Assembly: GCA_014874425.1 (NCBI GenBank)
Contig: JACWAG010000123.1
Coordinates: forward strand, 1 to 8,833
Direction of reading: 5' to 3'
Source: Syntrophaceae bacterium
GTDB taxonomy: Bacteria; Desulfobacterota; Desulfomonilia; Desulfomonilales; Desulfomonilaceae
DNA length: 8,833 bases
In this document: positions 1 to 8,639 of the stretch, piece by piece
Numbering within the stretch: the stretch's first letter is position 1
How the letters are laid out: every line of letters begins with the position of its first letter
Translations under genes and position numbers: made by a program
The notes under the pieces: generated by a model
The model's input: the letters and a program-made list of their open reading frames with translations, nothing else
Told to the model about the DNA's origin: nothing
The model's database searches: none

Positions 1-169
1 ACGTACATATCCAAACTACTCTCACTCTGCAATGACAATAAGTTAGACTTAAACCGGAACTGAATGATTGGGCCGTACTTTACGAGTGACAGCTAAAGCT
101 CCAGAATCTAACTAATAAAACTTACTATCCTCGCTATCACAAAATTATGGAACTGTCAATAATTACTTG

Positions 170-211
170 CGGTAAAATATCATTTACCGGCTTCAAAAGG
201 TATTTTTACCG
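170..211. repeat. Three TTTACCG motifs, two forming an inverted repeat
   Basis: CGGTAAA at 170-176 and TTTACCG at 183-189 form a perfect 7-base inverted repeat with a 6-base loop. A further TTTACCG lies at 205-211, 22 bases (about two helical turns) after the second copy. On the minus strand, downstream of the cyclase gene, the outer copies can also pair over about 10 bases with one bulge, and a small GGTA/TACC hairpin is followed by TTTT. It could therefore be an operator cluster for a gene beyond the left edge, or a weak terminator for the cyclase. The rest of 1-274 is A+T-rich and shows no gene. Confidence 0.4.
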
Positions 212-274
212 TGATTTTGGGCAGGAGTTATGAAGCTTGACAACGTCTTTGAACTGTTTTTTTCCGGAACGGCG

Positions 275-1492
275 TCAACCGGGCTGTTCTTCACCAGAAA
301 AGTCCGATTGTCCGCGGTTTCCGGGAGCAAGGCTGTAGACTTGTGTAAGACTGGAAACATTTTTGAATTTCATTGCGCCTCTAGGGTACAGTATCAACTG
401 ATCGCCAATCCTCTTGGCCGTGTCGGGCCCCACAAGGATGTCCCCGCCGGTGGCCTCCGCAGCAAGCCTTGCCGCAAGATTGGTCACAGAACCGCTGGCT
501 GTAAACGTCATTCGTGTCCCGGCCTTTCCTTGAAAACGTGACATTCCAACAGACGCGATCCCCGAATTTATGCCCATATTAATGACAATGGGCTGGAACC
601 GACCTTTCATCTCTTCATTGATTTCAGCCGTACGCCGGCGGATATCAAGGGCCGCCCTGCCTGCATTCAAAGCAGTCTGTATCGGGTCTCCCTGGAAAAT
701 CACCATGAGTCCGTCGCCTGCGGTTTCGTTGATATCGCCGCTATGTTCATAAATGATGTCAAGAAAGCTCGAGAAGTATTTTTCGATGATGAAATTGACC
801 TGGTCTTGATTCAGAGACTCACTGATTCGAGTGTATCCGGCTACATCGAGAAACAGTACTGAAATTTCCAGTTCGATCTTGTCGAGGGACGGGGAATCCG
901 GGTTTTTATCGACTATTTTTTGTACCGTCTGAGGAACAAATGGCCGAAGGTGACCGAGAATTCGATCAACTGTAAGTTTCTGTTGAGATACTTTCCAGTG
1001 TTTCTTGGCGTTGGTGATTACATTGGATGCGAGGTCCGTCAGGTCCTTGAGCAGTATCAAGTCCCTTTCGGTTATTTTTGAATCCTGTTTTGCGACAGCG
1101 TTTAACACCGCTAGGGGTTCCCCGTCGTGATATATCGGAATAGCTACTTCGGATAAACCGTCTATAGGGGTTGAAGAAGGGAGCATCTTAGAGCCGTCAG
1201 GCCCTGGGATGATGCATAGATAGGCGCCAGGGTTCTCGAGACTTGCCGTTATGGCGCTACGGCCCCTCTTGCACATTTGACAGTTTATTGCTTCGGTTGA
1301 CATCGAGCAGTGAAGAGGTCTCGTATAATTTGCAGCGTCGGGGTCAACCAGCAGCAAACAGGCTTCTTGGAGGTTAGGGATGGATACCTTGGCTTCATCT
1401 CTGATCGTTTCCAGGATGTTTGAAATATTAAGCGACGCTGTGATCTTAAGGGCTACCCGGAAAAGGTTTTCGAAACGTTCCTGATATAGCAT
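275..1492 (-). CDS. GAF domain-containing class III nucleotide (adenylate/guanylate) cyclase
   Basis: Predicted soluble signalling enzyme of 405 residues that would make cAMP or cGMP from a nucleoside triphosphate. Residues about 10-165 look like a GAF sensor domain. It contains four cysteines (C62, C71, C74, C93) that could bind a metal or act as a redox switch. A linker (about 166-205, with the stretch LRPFVPQTVQKIV) leads to the class III catalytic domain, about 207-380. The metal-binding aspartates are present (D216 in FLDVAGYT, D260 in AGDGLM), as are the transition-state Asn and Arg (N338 and R342 in TNLAARL). The purine-recognition positions read Glu256 and Thr331, not the Lys/Asp of typical adenylate cyclases, so the substrate is open. 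I chose the ATG at 1492 because GAGG lies 5 bases upstream; a TTG at 1525 would add 11 residues but lies in a likely promoter. It is divergent from the histidine kinase. No transmembrane segment or signal peptide is seen. Confidence 0.93.
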   Translation of the reverse strand: MLYQERFENLFRVALKITASLNISNILETIRDEAKVSIPNLQEACLLLVDPDAANYTRPLHCSMSTEAINCQMCKRGRSAITASLENPGAYLCIIPGPDGSKMLPSSTPIDGLSEVAIPIYHDGEPLAVLNAVAKQDSKITERDLILLKDLTDLASNVITNAKKHWKVSQQKLTVDRILGHLRPFVPQTVQKIVDKNPDSPSLDKIELEISVLFLDVAGYTRISESLNQDQVNFIIEKYFSSFLDIIYEHSGDINETAGDGLMVIFQGDPIQTALNAGRAALDIRRRTAEINEEMKGRFQPIVINMGINSGIASVGMSRFQGKAGTRMTFTASGSVTNLAARLAAEATGGDILVGPDTAKRIGDQLILYPRGAMKFKNVSSLTQVYSLAPGNRGQSDFSGEEQPG

Positions 1493-1524
1493 ATAGACCT
1501 CATTTAACTCGCACCGTTTCAACA

Positions 1525-1552
1525 ATCTTAGTCAAAAAATCATTTTTTACAA
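1525..1552 (-). promoter_or_regulatory. Candidate promoter of the cyclase gene
   Basis: Reading the minus strand, TTGTAA (1547-1552) and TAAGAT (1525-1530) are separated by 16 bases. Each matches the sigma-70 consensus at four of six positions. Transcription would begin near 1518, leaving a leader of about 26 bases before the ATG at 1492, which carries a GAGG ribosome-binding site at 1498-1501. The site is plausible but weak. Confidence 0.3.
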
Positions 1553-1815
1553 GAGGCGTCCAACGGAGATGGATCTTGAAATGCGCTACCGACCGCCTAC
1601 AAAAAATATGAGAAAGATAGCGAATCGGGCTAAATCTTGGATAGCCTACTTGCTCCGTAGGGTTCAATAAGAAAACCAATCCGGCTTCGTAAGCGCGTAC
1701 GCTATTTTAAATCATGATTACTTAGAATTAAGATATAAACTTGATATACGCTGTTAAGCAATATTCTAAAAGCTTTTAAAACCAATTTTTTAAGCCCCAA
1801 TTTGTATGAAGTTTG

Positions 1816-1844
1816 TGGACAGGGCGGCGCACATCGAATATATT
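1816..1844 (+). promoter_or_regulatory. Candidate sigma-70 promoter of the hybrid histidine kinase gene
   Basis: TGGACA (1816-1821) and TATATT (1839-1844) each match the consensus at five of six positions, with the ideal 17-base spacing. The start would fall near 1851, giving a leader of about 50 bases. An inverted repeat, GGCGCA at 1826-1831 and TGCGCC at 1849-1854, brackets the -10 element and could be an operator, which is inference only. A ribosome-binding-like GGTGAT lies at 1890-1895, 8 bases before the ATG. Confidence 0.5.
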
Positions 1845-1903
1845 CCGTTGCGCCCACGCAGAGGCTTTAGAATGCCAGGGGCAGCTAATGGTGATTTCCT
1901 GAA

Positions 1904-4900
1904 ATGGCGGAAAATTTCATAAGCTCACAACTCGATTACATCTTGTTCGTTCACGGGCTGGCTTTCATAATAATGGGCATAATTTGTCAGGCCCTGGCCC
2001 GTCAGAACAGGGACCGTCTGCCTTTCTCTTTATTAGCGCTCTTCGGGGCCCTTAAAGGCGCTGACGAGTTGTTGGAGATGCTAGTCCTGAGTTTGCACGA
2101 TCCATTTTTGTTTAGGGTAGTCCGGCTAACTCTTCTGGCCGGGTCTTTTGTCGCATTGTTTGAGTTTGGAAGGCAGGCCCTGCAGATTCAGACCAAAGAC
2201 AATGATCTAGGCTCCTGGATATACTATCCTTTGGTGTTTCTGACCGCCATAGGCGCTCTTGACGGTATCAATGGGATTGTTGCTACGACCGGGTACTCTT
2301 TGGGCATCCCAAGCGCTGTAATCTGCGCTATGGCATTGTGGCGAGAAGCCGAAATCCGTAATTCGCCAGAGAGCAAATATCTAGAATTAGTCTCGATCTC
2401 AATGCTTGCTTATGGTCTGGCTATTGGATTATTTCCCGGCGAGGCGAGCTTCTTCCCCGCTTCATCGTTTAATCAGCAATGGTTCTCCAGGACTTTCGGA
2501 TTTCCAATTCGGCTGATTAGCGCTTCTTGCGCTCTGATTGCGGTTTTCGGGCTGGGACGTTTCTATCTGGAGCGATGGTTTGGATCATTGGAACTCCCAC
2601 TCGAAAAGTCCGGAGTCACCTGGGGCGGCTGGCCCATAATTGCGCTGGCGTTGACAATTGCCATCGGATGGGGGCTCACTCAGTTTATTGGAAACCGCAC
2701 GGATTGGGCCCAGCGAGCCAATTTACTGACTCAGACCAATATGCTGGCAGGTGGAATTGATCCAGCGACAATAGAAAGCCTCGCAGGATCAGTGACGGAC
2801 CTTGAGTCGCCTCGCTACGAAGCGATCCACAAGCAGCTTGAAATGATGAGGAAAGGTAACCCCCTATCCAGATTCCTCTACCTGTTAGGTTGGAAGGACG
2901 GGTTGCTCATTTTCCTGAGCGATTCCGAACCTGCCACGTCTAAAGACTTTTCGTCCCCTGGAAGTGTTTACGATGACGCCCCCGCCGCTGTCAAAAAGAT
3001 CTTTGAAACCGGCAAGGAAATTACGGAGGGTCCGTATACAGACAGATGGGGCTCGTGGATAAGCGCATTTGTTCCCTTACGAGCGCCGGGGGCGGACGGC
3101 AGGATCATTGCGATTTTGGGAATTGATGTCAGCTCGGTCGCATGGATGAAGACAATTTCGATGAGCCGCCTTTTCCCGATCTTTATGACGATGGTAGTTG
3201 CGATCATGATCGCCGGTTTCTGGACCGTTCAGCTCAAATCCAAAGAGGTTGAACTCGAAGTGAGGGCCTCTGAAGGAAGATTGAGAGCAGTCTTCAACAC
3301 GGCTCATGACGCCCTGATCATCCAGGATGCGACAGGTAGGGTAATCAGTTTCAACAACATGATGTTGGACCTGTTTCAATTCACGGCAGATCAGATTATG
3401 TCCACTACGATAGAGAAGGACCTCCCAGGCCCTGCCAGTCCAATGGAATCAATGCCCGAAATCTGGCGGCAAGCGTTCGTAGGAAAAGACCAGGTCTTTC
3501 GTTGGGAAGCCAAACGATCGGATGGATCGACCTTTGACGCTGAGGTAATCCTTAAGAAATTCAGCGACGGCGCCAATGATTTTGTCCTGACGAGTATCAG
3601 GGATACGACTGAGAGAAAAATTGCGGAAGAAGCGCTGCGCAGTGCTAAAACAGAGGTCGAAGAAACAAATCTCAGACTTCGGGACGCGATAAAAGACGCG
3701 GAACAGCTTACGGTAGAGGCCAAAGCGGCTAACGTCGCCAAAGGACAGTTTCTCGCTAACGTCAGTCATGAAATCAGGACCCCGTTAAATGGCGTTATTG
3801 GAATGACGGAACTCCTGTTGGACACCGATTTGGACGAAAAACAGCGTGATTACGCGGAGATTATTAAGATCGGCGGCGACGCTCTCCTGACCTTGATAAA
3901 TGATATTCTGGATTTCTCAAAAATTGAGGCAGGGAAACTTGAAGTAGAAACGATTGATTTTGATTTGCGGGCTACAGTCGAGGACATTTCCGATTTTCTG
4001 GCTGTGCGGGCCCAGGATAATCAACTCGAATTCGTTTGCCTGATAGACCCGGAGGTCCCCTCATTTGTTAGGGGGGATCCTGGCCGGCTTCGACAGGTCC
4101 TTGGAAATGTGATTGGAAACGCCGTGAAGTTCACTCCTCAAGGTGAAGTCTCGATACATGTGTCTTTTCTGGCCGAGTTCGAAAACCAGACGATAATCAA
4201 ATTCACGGTCGGGGATACGGGAATCGGTATCCCTGAAGACAAGATCGAGAATTTGTTTAACCCATTCTCACAGATGGATGCTTCCAACACGAGACAATTT
4301 GGTGGGACAGGCCTTGGCCTTTCCATCTCCAAAAACCTCGTTGAACTCATGGGCGGCGAAATCGGGGTCCAAAGCTCAGTTGGAAAAGGTTCCACCTTTT
4401 GGTTCACAATCATCTTGGAGAAACAGCCATTTGTTCCAGTCCGAATGACGGCCTGTCCTGGAGCGATCTGTGGACGCCGGGTCCTGGGTGTTGATGACAA
4501 CGCTACGAACCGTCGGCTACTCGAAGCTTATCTCCGGAACTGGGGATGCAGATTCGACCTCGTGGACGGAGGAGAGTCCGCACTGGTTGAACTCCGGCAC
4601 GCTTGTCTGAGTGGCGACCCCTACGAGATTGCGATTCTCGATATGCAGATGCCGGGAATGGATGGTGAAACCTTGGGTGAAATAATTAAGGGAGATCCAG
4701 TAATACGCGATCTGGTTCTTGTCATGATGACCTCGTTGAGTAGACGTGGTGACGCAAAAAGACTGGAAGAAAAGGGCTTCTCAGGTTATCTCACCAAGCC
4801 GGTCCGTCAAAAGCATCTTTACGACTGTTTGCTCATGTCTTTGGGGCAGGCTCAGGGGGAAGGTGGTCCCGGAAAAAGGAGCATAGTTACAAGGCATTCA

Positions 4901-5395
4901 ATCGCTGAGGCCAAGAGAAAGAGACTACACGTGCTGGTTGTTGAGGATAATTACACTAATCAAAGACTGGCGGTTTCAGTCCTGGAGAAACTGGGTCATG
5001 ACGTCAATGCTGTTTCTCATGGATTGGAAGCTTTGGATGTGCTGAAGACAAATAGATACGACATAATCCTGATGGACGTTCAGATGCCGATTATGGACGG
5101 CCTGGAAGCCACCAGGTTCATACGGCAAGGCAGTATTGAAATTCTGGACCCCAATGTGCGCATCATCGCAATGACGGCCCACGCGATGAAGGGTGACAGG
5201 GAAAGGTGTCTGGAAGCGGGTATGGATGACTACATTTCAAAGCCTGTCCAAGCCGCTGATCTGGTAGATGTTTTGCAAAGATGGACTGACGGAAACGGCA
5301 ATGGAAATGGTAACAGCGCATCATCCCTGCGGTTGGATAATTCTGGGACCCTCGACAGCCTTGAAGGACTCCAAAGGTCTACGACGGCAAATTAA
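1904..5395 (+). CDS. Membrane hybrid sensor histidine kinase (7TM-like/PDC-like/PAS/HisKA/HATPase/REC/REC)
   Basis: Inner-membrane hybrid kinase of 1163 residues. Residues 1-230 hold about seven hydrophobic segments of a type I cannot assign to a named family. Segments at about 244-264 and 423-444 flank an extracytoplasmic domain (265-422) resembling Cache/PDC sensors, ending in YTDRWGSWISAFVPL and GIDVSSVAW. Then come PAS (456-572), a coiled coil, HisKA with phospho-accepting H622 (SHEIRTPLNG), and a HATPase domain with N739, DTGIGI from 771 and GGTGLGL from 800. Receiver 1 (about 859-985) has D864/D865, D913 and K965. Receiver 2 (about 1009-1128) has D1014-equivalent E1014, D1015, D1058 and K1113. 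All key residues are intact, so both receivers should accept phosphate. No Hpt or DNA-binding output domain follows, so a separate Hpt protein or regulator is expected. The tail has a Gly-Asn repeat. An in-frame stop at 1892 makes the ATG at 1904 the first possible start. The ligand is unknown. Confidence 0.95.
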   Translation: MAENFISSQLDYILFVHGLAFIIMGIICQALARQNRDRLPFSLLALFGALKGADELLEMLVLSLHDPFLFRVVRLTLLAGSFVALFEFGRQALQIQTKDNDLGSWIYYPLVFLTAIGALDGINGIVATTGYSLGIPSAVICAMALWREAEIRNSPESKYLELVSISMLAYGLAIGLFPGEASFFPASSFNQQWFSRTFGFPIRLISASCALIAVFGLGRFYLERWFGSLELPLEKSGVTWGGWPIIALALTIAIGWGLTQFIGNRTDWAQRANLLTQTNMLAGGIDPATIESLAGSVTDLESPRYEAIHKQLEMMRKGNPLSRFLYLLGWKDGLLIFLSDSEPATSKDFSSPGSVYDDAPAAVKKIFETGKEITEGPYTDRWGSWISAFVPLRAPGADGRIIAILGIDVSSVAWMKTISMSRLFPIFMTMVVAIMIAGFWTVQLKSKEVELEVRASEGRLRAVFNTAHDALIIQDATGRVISFNNMMLDLFQFTADQIMSTTIEKDLPGPASPMESMPEIWRQAFVGKDQVFRWEAKRSDGSTFDAEVILKKFSDGANDFVLTSIRDTTERKIAEEALRSAKTEVEETNLRLRDAIKDAEQLTVEAKAANVAKGQFLANVSHEIRTPLNGVIGMTELLLDTDLDEKQRDYAEIIKIGGDALLTLINDILDFSKIEAGKLEVETIDFDLRATVEDISDFLAVRAQDNQLEFVCLIDPEVPSFVRGDPGRLRQVLGNVIGNAVKFTPQGEVSIHVSFLAEFENQTIIKFTVGDTGIGIPEDKIENLFNPFSQMDASNTRQFGGTGLGLSISKNLVELMGGEIGVQSSVGKGSTFWFTIILEKQPFVPVRMTACPGAICGRRVLGVDDNATNRRLLEAYLRNWGCRFDLVDGGESALVELRHACLSGDPYEIAILDMQMPGMDGETLGEIIKGDPVIRDLVLVMMTSLSRRGDAKRLEEKGFSGYLTKPVRQKHLYDCLLMSLGQAQGEGGPGKRSIVTRHSIAEAKRKRLHVLVVEDNYTNQRLAVSVLEKLGHDVNAVSHGLEALDVLKTNRYDIILMDVQMPIMDGLEATRFIRQGSIEILDPNVRIIAMTAHAMKGDRERCLEAGMDDYISKPVQAADLVDVLQRWTDGNGNGNGNSASSLRLDNSGTLDSLEGLQRSTTAN
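5291..5314 (+). repeat. Four hexamer units encoding a Gly-Asn tail
   Basis: Four consecutive GGN-AAY hexamers encode residues 1130-1137 of the histidine kinase, (Gly-Asn)x4, just after the second receiver. Synonymous codons differ between units, so it is not a perfect DNA repeat and slippage is unlikely. It is probably a flexible linker to a 26-residue, Ser- and Leu-containing C-terminus of no recognised fold. Confidence 0.7.
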
Positions 5396-5458
5396 TCGGC
5401 CAGGTCCGCAGCGGTTGAACTTTTGACTACTAGGGGACCTCTAACTCCAAAGGATAGG

Positions 5459-5476
5459 GCCCATAAGGGCATTTTT
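5459..5476 (+). terminator. Weak candidate terminator after the histidine kinase gene
   Basis: GCCC-ATAA-GGGC (5459-5470) forms a 4-base-pair G+C stem directly followed by ATTTTTAT on the plus strand. It sits between two converging genes. The stem is short, so this is only suggestive. Upstream, AGGTCC (5402-5407) and GGACCT (5435-5440) could form another stem with a long loop. Confidence 0.3.
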
Positions 5477-5477
5477 A

Positions 5478-6089
5478 TCAGCCCATTTTGACCACAATGT
5501 CACTGATAATATTTGCGGCGTCATCTACAGTGTCGGCGCTTCTGTTAAAATGTCTGTAAATCTCGCGGTAACTTAGCATGAGCCTGACATTAGTCCCTGA
5601 GAAAAGCTGTTTTAACGCGTTTAAATAGGCGTCGTTCATCTTGTTTTCTATTCTTTTGGCCCTCACAACGTATCCGGTAGAGACATTTGGGTTCTTTTTA
5701 AGGTGTTTAATCGCATTTAGGAGTTCTTCAGCGCCTTTTTGCAGCAATTCCGCCATCTGTAAAAGGAATTCATTACTTTCAACTTCGAAAATGTCCATTT
5801 CCTTGACCGTGTTGTAGGCATGGTCAAGAACGTCGTCGATGGCCCTTGAGAGCATAAATATGTCTTCCCGGTCCATCGGTGTAATGAAAGTCTGATTCAG
5901 TTCATCAATCAGAATACGTCGGATGTCGTCAGCTTCCTGTTCAAGTTTCAATAGTTCTTCGGGCTCCCCTTCATTGTCCAGAAACCGGACCAGGGCCTGG
6001 CAGCCCGATAGGGTCTTCTCCGACTGAGATAGCAGAAGCTCGTAAAAATCAACCTCACGTCTTTGACCGAATATTTTCCATAGCGCCAT
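5478..6089 (-). CDS. DUF47 family (PhoU-like) protein, partner of the Pit permease
   Basis: A 203-residue, mostly helical cytoplasmic protein of the DUF47/PhoU-like family, which is commonly encoded next to Pit-type permeases and is thought to modulate them. Family features seen are an E-x3-D metal-type motif (E50 to D54 in LEQEADDIRRIL), TFITPMDREDI (67-77) followed by the acidic IDDVLD, and a C-terminal half with LSYREIYRHF and VDDAANIISDIVVK. The length is normal for the family. The frame is open back to 6152, but the ATG at 6089 is preferred. It has AGAGG (6098-6102) 8 bases upstream, begins MALWKIFG as relatives do, and avoids overlap with the Pit gene. The upstream gene ends 16 bases before this start, so the two are almost certainly co-transcribed and probably translated at linked levels. 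The biochemical role of the family is poorly established; the regulatory role is inference. Confidence 0.92.
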   Translation of the reverse strand: MALWKIFGQRREVDFYELLLSQSEKTLSGCQALVRFLDNEGEPEELLKLEQEADDIRRILIDELNQTFITPMDREDIFMLSRAIDDVLDHAYNTVKEMDIFEVESNEFLLQMAELLQKGAEELLNAIKHLKKNPNVSTGYVVRAKRIENKMNDAYLNALKQLFSGTNVRLMLSYREIYRHFNRSADTVDDAANIISDIVVKMG

Positions 6090-6105
6090 ATTTCTAACCT
6101 CTAAG

Positions 6106-7128
6106 TCAGGAGGTGAAGATGCGGGTGAGACACCAGCAAAGTCCGGCCCCAATTACCATGGAAACCGGGAACGTAAGTATCCACGCGTATGCGATATGAG
6201 TGGCAAATGACCATCTGACTCCACTAGCCCGACGGGAGGCCCCAACTCCAAGGACGGCGGGTCCTACAACCTGTGAAACAGCCACTGGCCCACCCAGTAA
6301 TGATGCGCCTGTCATTGTTATTGCGGACGCAAGTTGAGCCGCAAACGCGTGGACAGGCTCCATTTTAGAGATCCTTAGTCCTACACTCTTTACTATACGC
6401 CACCCTCCGGTCAGCACACCGATGGCTATCGCTGCGGCGCAACTATAAATGACCCATTTTGGGATGGGCATTTCACTTCCTACATTGCTAATTCCCGCGG
6501 CGAGGATCATGGCTATGATCCCCATGGATTTTTGGCTGGTGTTTGAGCCATGACTTGCGGCCAGCAGCGCCATTACAGGTCTCTGAAGCACTGTGAAAAA
6601 CTGTCCGATTCGTCTGTGAGCACGACCGAACAGCGCCCTGATTGTCGAAAAAATTACGTACCCAAGAAAGACGGCTACCATTGGCGCCACCACCATTGGC
6701 ATAACCACCTTCCATGCTATCATATTGACCAATATTGATTGCGGGCCGATACCTACGATTCCTGCGCCCACCAAACCACCAATCAGCGCGTGAGACCCAC
6801 TTGAGGGCAATCCCACGTACCATGTTGCGAGTTTCCAGAACAGCGTTCCAGCCATGGCGCTGGAAATAATTATATACAGAGTGTGCGGCAGGACCGTTTC
6901 AATCATATCAGGCTTAAGGACACTGGAAGACATCGTTTTTGCAACTGCGGTCCCAAGCAGAATGGGTCCCACGAATTCTGCGATGGACGCCCAGATCAGG
7001 GCCTTCCACGGACTCATGGCGCGCGAACATATTGTAGCCGCCACAACATTACCGCCATCGCTGAAACCATTGACAAAAGCGAAACACAATGTGAGAGCCA
7101 CCGATATGTGGAAAAAGGGATCAGCCAC
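6106..7128 (-). CDS. pit: Pit-family inorganic anion (phosphate-type) permease, atypical second repeat
   Basis: Integral membrane permease of about 340 residues and 9-10 hydrophobic segments, of the PiT family (PF01384), which imports phosphate (in some members sulfate) with a cation. The two inverted repeats are visible. In the first, GFSDGGN carries D24, E51 lies in AEFVGP, and PSSGSHALIGG (108-118) is the substrate-type loop. In the second, HGSNTSQKSMG (193-203) has Thr197 where the family has Asp, AAQLASA has Gln265 where Glu is usual, and GGPVAVSQ (279-286) replaces the usual PVSTTH/Q. Transport of phosphate is therefore less certain than the family name implies. I place the start at the GTG at 7128 because GAGGTGA (7131-7137) lies just upstream; the GTG at 7134 would overlap that site. 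modC ends about 80 bases upstream and the DUF47 gene follows 16 bases downstream. Confidence 0.9.
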   Translation of the reverse strand: MADPFFHISVALTLCFAFVNGFSDGGNVVAATICSRAMSPWKALIWASIAEFVGPILLGTAVAKTMSSSVLKPDMIETVLPHTLYIIISSAMAGTLFWKLATWYVGLPSSGSHALIGGLVGAGIVGIGPQSILVNMIAWKVVMPMVVAPMVAVFLGYVIFSTIRALFGRAHRRIGQFFTVLQRPVMALLAASHGSNTSQKSMGIIAMILAAGISNVGSEMPIPKWVIYSCAAAIAIGVLTGGWRIVKSVGLRISKMEPVHAFAAQLASAITMTGASLLGGPVAVSQVVGPAVLGVGASRRASGVRWSFATHIAYAWILTFPVSMVIGAGLCWCLTRIFTS

Positions 7129-7130
7129 AT

Positions 7131-7137
7131 TCACCTC
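7131..7137 (-). promoter_or_regulatory. Ribosome-binding site GAGGTGA deciding the pit start
   Basis: GAGGTGA is a seven-base match to the complement of the 16S rRNA 3' end. Its GAGG core lies 5 bases before the GTG at 7128. The other in-frame start, GTG at 7134, falls inside the site and has no good site of its own. The ATG at 7130 is in another frame that gives no recognisable protein. Confidence 0.6.
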
Positions 7138-7208
7138 GTTTGCATCTTGAAGACGCAGGAGGATAACAGCTATTTGCAGACCAGGTCAATAATTAAAACC
7201 GACCAGTT

Positions 7209-7934
7209 TTATCGATATACAAGACCATTATTGGATCCAAACGGTGGGAAAAACTCAGGGCGCTCCTTGACCATGGCAATGTCCAGACCGCCTGTGAAAA
7301 CGACTTTACCCGATTGCACCACAATGACCCGGTCCGCGATAGATAGTATCTCGTCTGTCGAATGGCTGACATACAGCACTGGTATCATGGATTCCTTCTG
7401 CATTCTAGATACAAAAGGCAGTATCTCAGCCTTTAACCGTCCATCCAATGATGAAAGAGGCTCATCCATTAGCAGAAGGGAAGGGCTGGTTAGCAGCGCC
7501 CTCCCGATAGCCACACGCTGTTTCTCTCCGCCGGACAGCTTGGCTGGACGTCTATAGAGTAGAGTCTCCAGGTCAAGAAGGGTAACGACTTGGTCAAAGT
7601 TTAATTTGCGATCCTGCTTTCGAATCAATTTCATGCCGTACATCAAGTTTGATTTCACGGTCAAATGAGGGAAAAGCCGACCATCCTGAAAAATATAACC
7701 GAGCCTTCGCTTGTTAGGCGGGACATTAATCCCTTTTTTGGAATCAAAGAGAGGTTCGTCGTCAAGATAAATTTGGCCTTGGTCAGGTTTAAGGAGTCCA
7801 GCGACCATGTTGATGATCGATGTTTTTCCGGCCCCTGAAGGTCCAAAGATTGCGGTTATACCCGAATCTCCCGAAGAGAACGCCACGTCTATTGTAAATG
7901 CGCCCAGTTTCTTTAGAACCTTTACTTCAAGCAC
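7209..7934 (-). CDS. modC: Molybdate ABC transporter ATP-binding protein ModC (short form, no TOBE/Mop domain)
   Basis: ATPase subunit that powers molybdate import through ModB. In order it has Walker A GPSGAGKT (31-38), Q-loop Gln83 in GYIFQDGRLFPHLTV, the ABC signature LSGGEKQR (133-140), Walker B LLLMDEP (153-159) with the D-loop SSLD, and the switch His191 in VSHSTDE. All catalytic residues are intact. The RLFPHLTV segment and the position after modB point to ModC over other importer ATPases. It is 241 residues, against about 350 for the Escherichia coli protein, because the C-terminal molybdate-binding TOBE/Mop domain is missing. No remnant of it fits in the space before pit. Short ModC proteins are known (for example in Archaeoglobus), so this is not evidence of a broken gene. 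The GTG start lies 3 bases after the modB stop, with a GGGG stretch as a weak ribosome-binding site, suggesting coupling. Confidence 0.92.
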   Translation of the reverse strand: MLEVKVLKKLGAFTIDVAFSSGDSGITAIFGPSGAGKTSIINMVAGLLKPDQGQIYLDDEPLFDSKKGINVPPNKRRLGYIFQDGRLFPHLTVKSNLMYGMKLIRKQDRKLNFDQVVTLLDLETLLYRRPAKLSGGEKQRVAIGRALLTSPSLLLMDEPLSSLDGRLKAEILPFVSRMQKESMIPVLYVSHSTDEILSIADRVIVVQSGKVVFTGGLDIAMVKERPEFFPPFGSNNGLVYR

Positions 7935-7937
7935 CGC

Positions 7938-8639
7938 TCAACCCCGGACCTTGTTAAAAACATACCTGGAGCTGAATTCGGACAATATAAGAGCGACAAA
8001 CGCCACAACCACCGAAATCACACACAATCGGAAGGCGCCGGCTTCGCCATCCGGTACTTGGGTCAGGGTATAGAGAGCAAGAGGCAGGGTCCTGGTTTGG
8101 CCGGGAATGTTGGAGACAAAAGTTATGGTAGCTCCAAATTCGCTGAGACTGCGAGCGAAAGCCAAAATGACCCCTGTAATGATACCGGGCATAATGAGAG
8201 GGATGGTGACGGTGAAGAATACACGAAGCGGCCCGGCCCCTAAAGTTCGCGCCGCCGCTTCTAAACCTTCATCCACCTGTTCAATGGAAAGACGGATGGC
8301 TCGAACCAGAAGAGGAAAAGCGACTACAGCGGAGGCCACAGCCGCTCCTTTCCAGTTGAATATAAAACTGATCCCAAGGTTCTCGTAAAGCCAGCCGCCG
8401 ATAATCCCCTTGCGTCCTAGCAGAACAAGCAGTAGATACCCTATTACTACAGGTGGTAAAACAAGAGGCAGATGTGTCAATCCATCCAACAGGGTCTTGC
8501 CGATAAACTTTTTACGAGCGAGGAGCCAGGCTATGAACACTCCAGGAGGCAGGATGGCTATCACGGCCCATATTGATATCCAAAGGCTGAGTTTAAGAGC
8601 TTCCTTTTCAAGTGGGGTTAATGTGAGCAGCTCGGTCAC
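7938..8639 (-). CDS. modB: Molybdate ABC transporter permease ModB
   Basis: Inner-membrane channel subunit of 233 residues, the usual ModB length. About five hydrophobic segments are visible (about 15-39, 52-74, 97-118, 148-166 and 195-220). The cytoplasmic EAA loop that docks onto ModC reads EAAARTLGAGPLRVFFTVTI (127-146), with the conserved Gly at 134. LPLVLPPVVIGYLLL (57-71) and SEFGATITF are typical of ModB. The GTG start overlaps the modA stop by 4 bases (GTGA), and no strong ribosome-binding site precedes it, so translation probably depends on ribosomes finishing modA. It would form a ModB2C2 complex fed by periplasmic ModA. Tungstate as an additional substrate cannot be excluded from sequence. 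Confidence 0.94.
   Translation of the reverse strand: MTELLTLTPLEKEALKLSLWISIWAVIAILPPGVFIAWLLARKKFIGKTLLDGLTHLPLVLPPVVIGYLLLVLLGRKGIIGGWLYENLGISFIFNWKGAAVASAVVAFPLLVRAIRLSIEQVDEGLEAAARTLGAGPLRVFFTVTIPLIMPGIITGVILAFARSLSEFGATITFVSNIPGQTRTLPLALYTLTQVPDGEAGAFRLCVISVVVAFVALILSEFSSRYVFNKVRG

Larger units (their letters stand above)
1493..1903. other. Divergent intergenic region with palindromes
   Basis: About 410 bases separate the start codons of the divergent cyclase and histidine kinase genes. The stretch from about 1700 to 1810 is markedly A+T-rich. It contains several short perfect palindromes: GCGTACGC (1695-1702), AATCATGATT (1710-1719) and TAAAAGCTTTTA (1767-1778). These could be regulator binding sites, but A+T-rich palindromes of this size can occur by chance. 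Candidate promoters lie at both ends and are listed separately. No tRNA, riboswitch or convincing gene is visible. One 33-codon open frame (1569-1670, plus strand) is discussed as a weak finding. Confidence 0.6.
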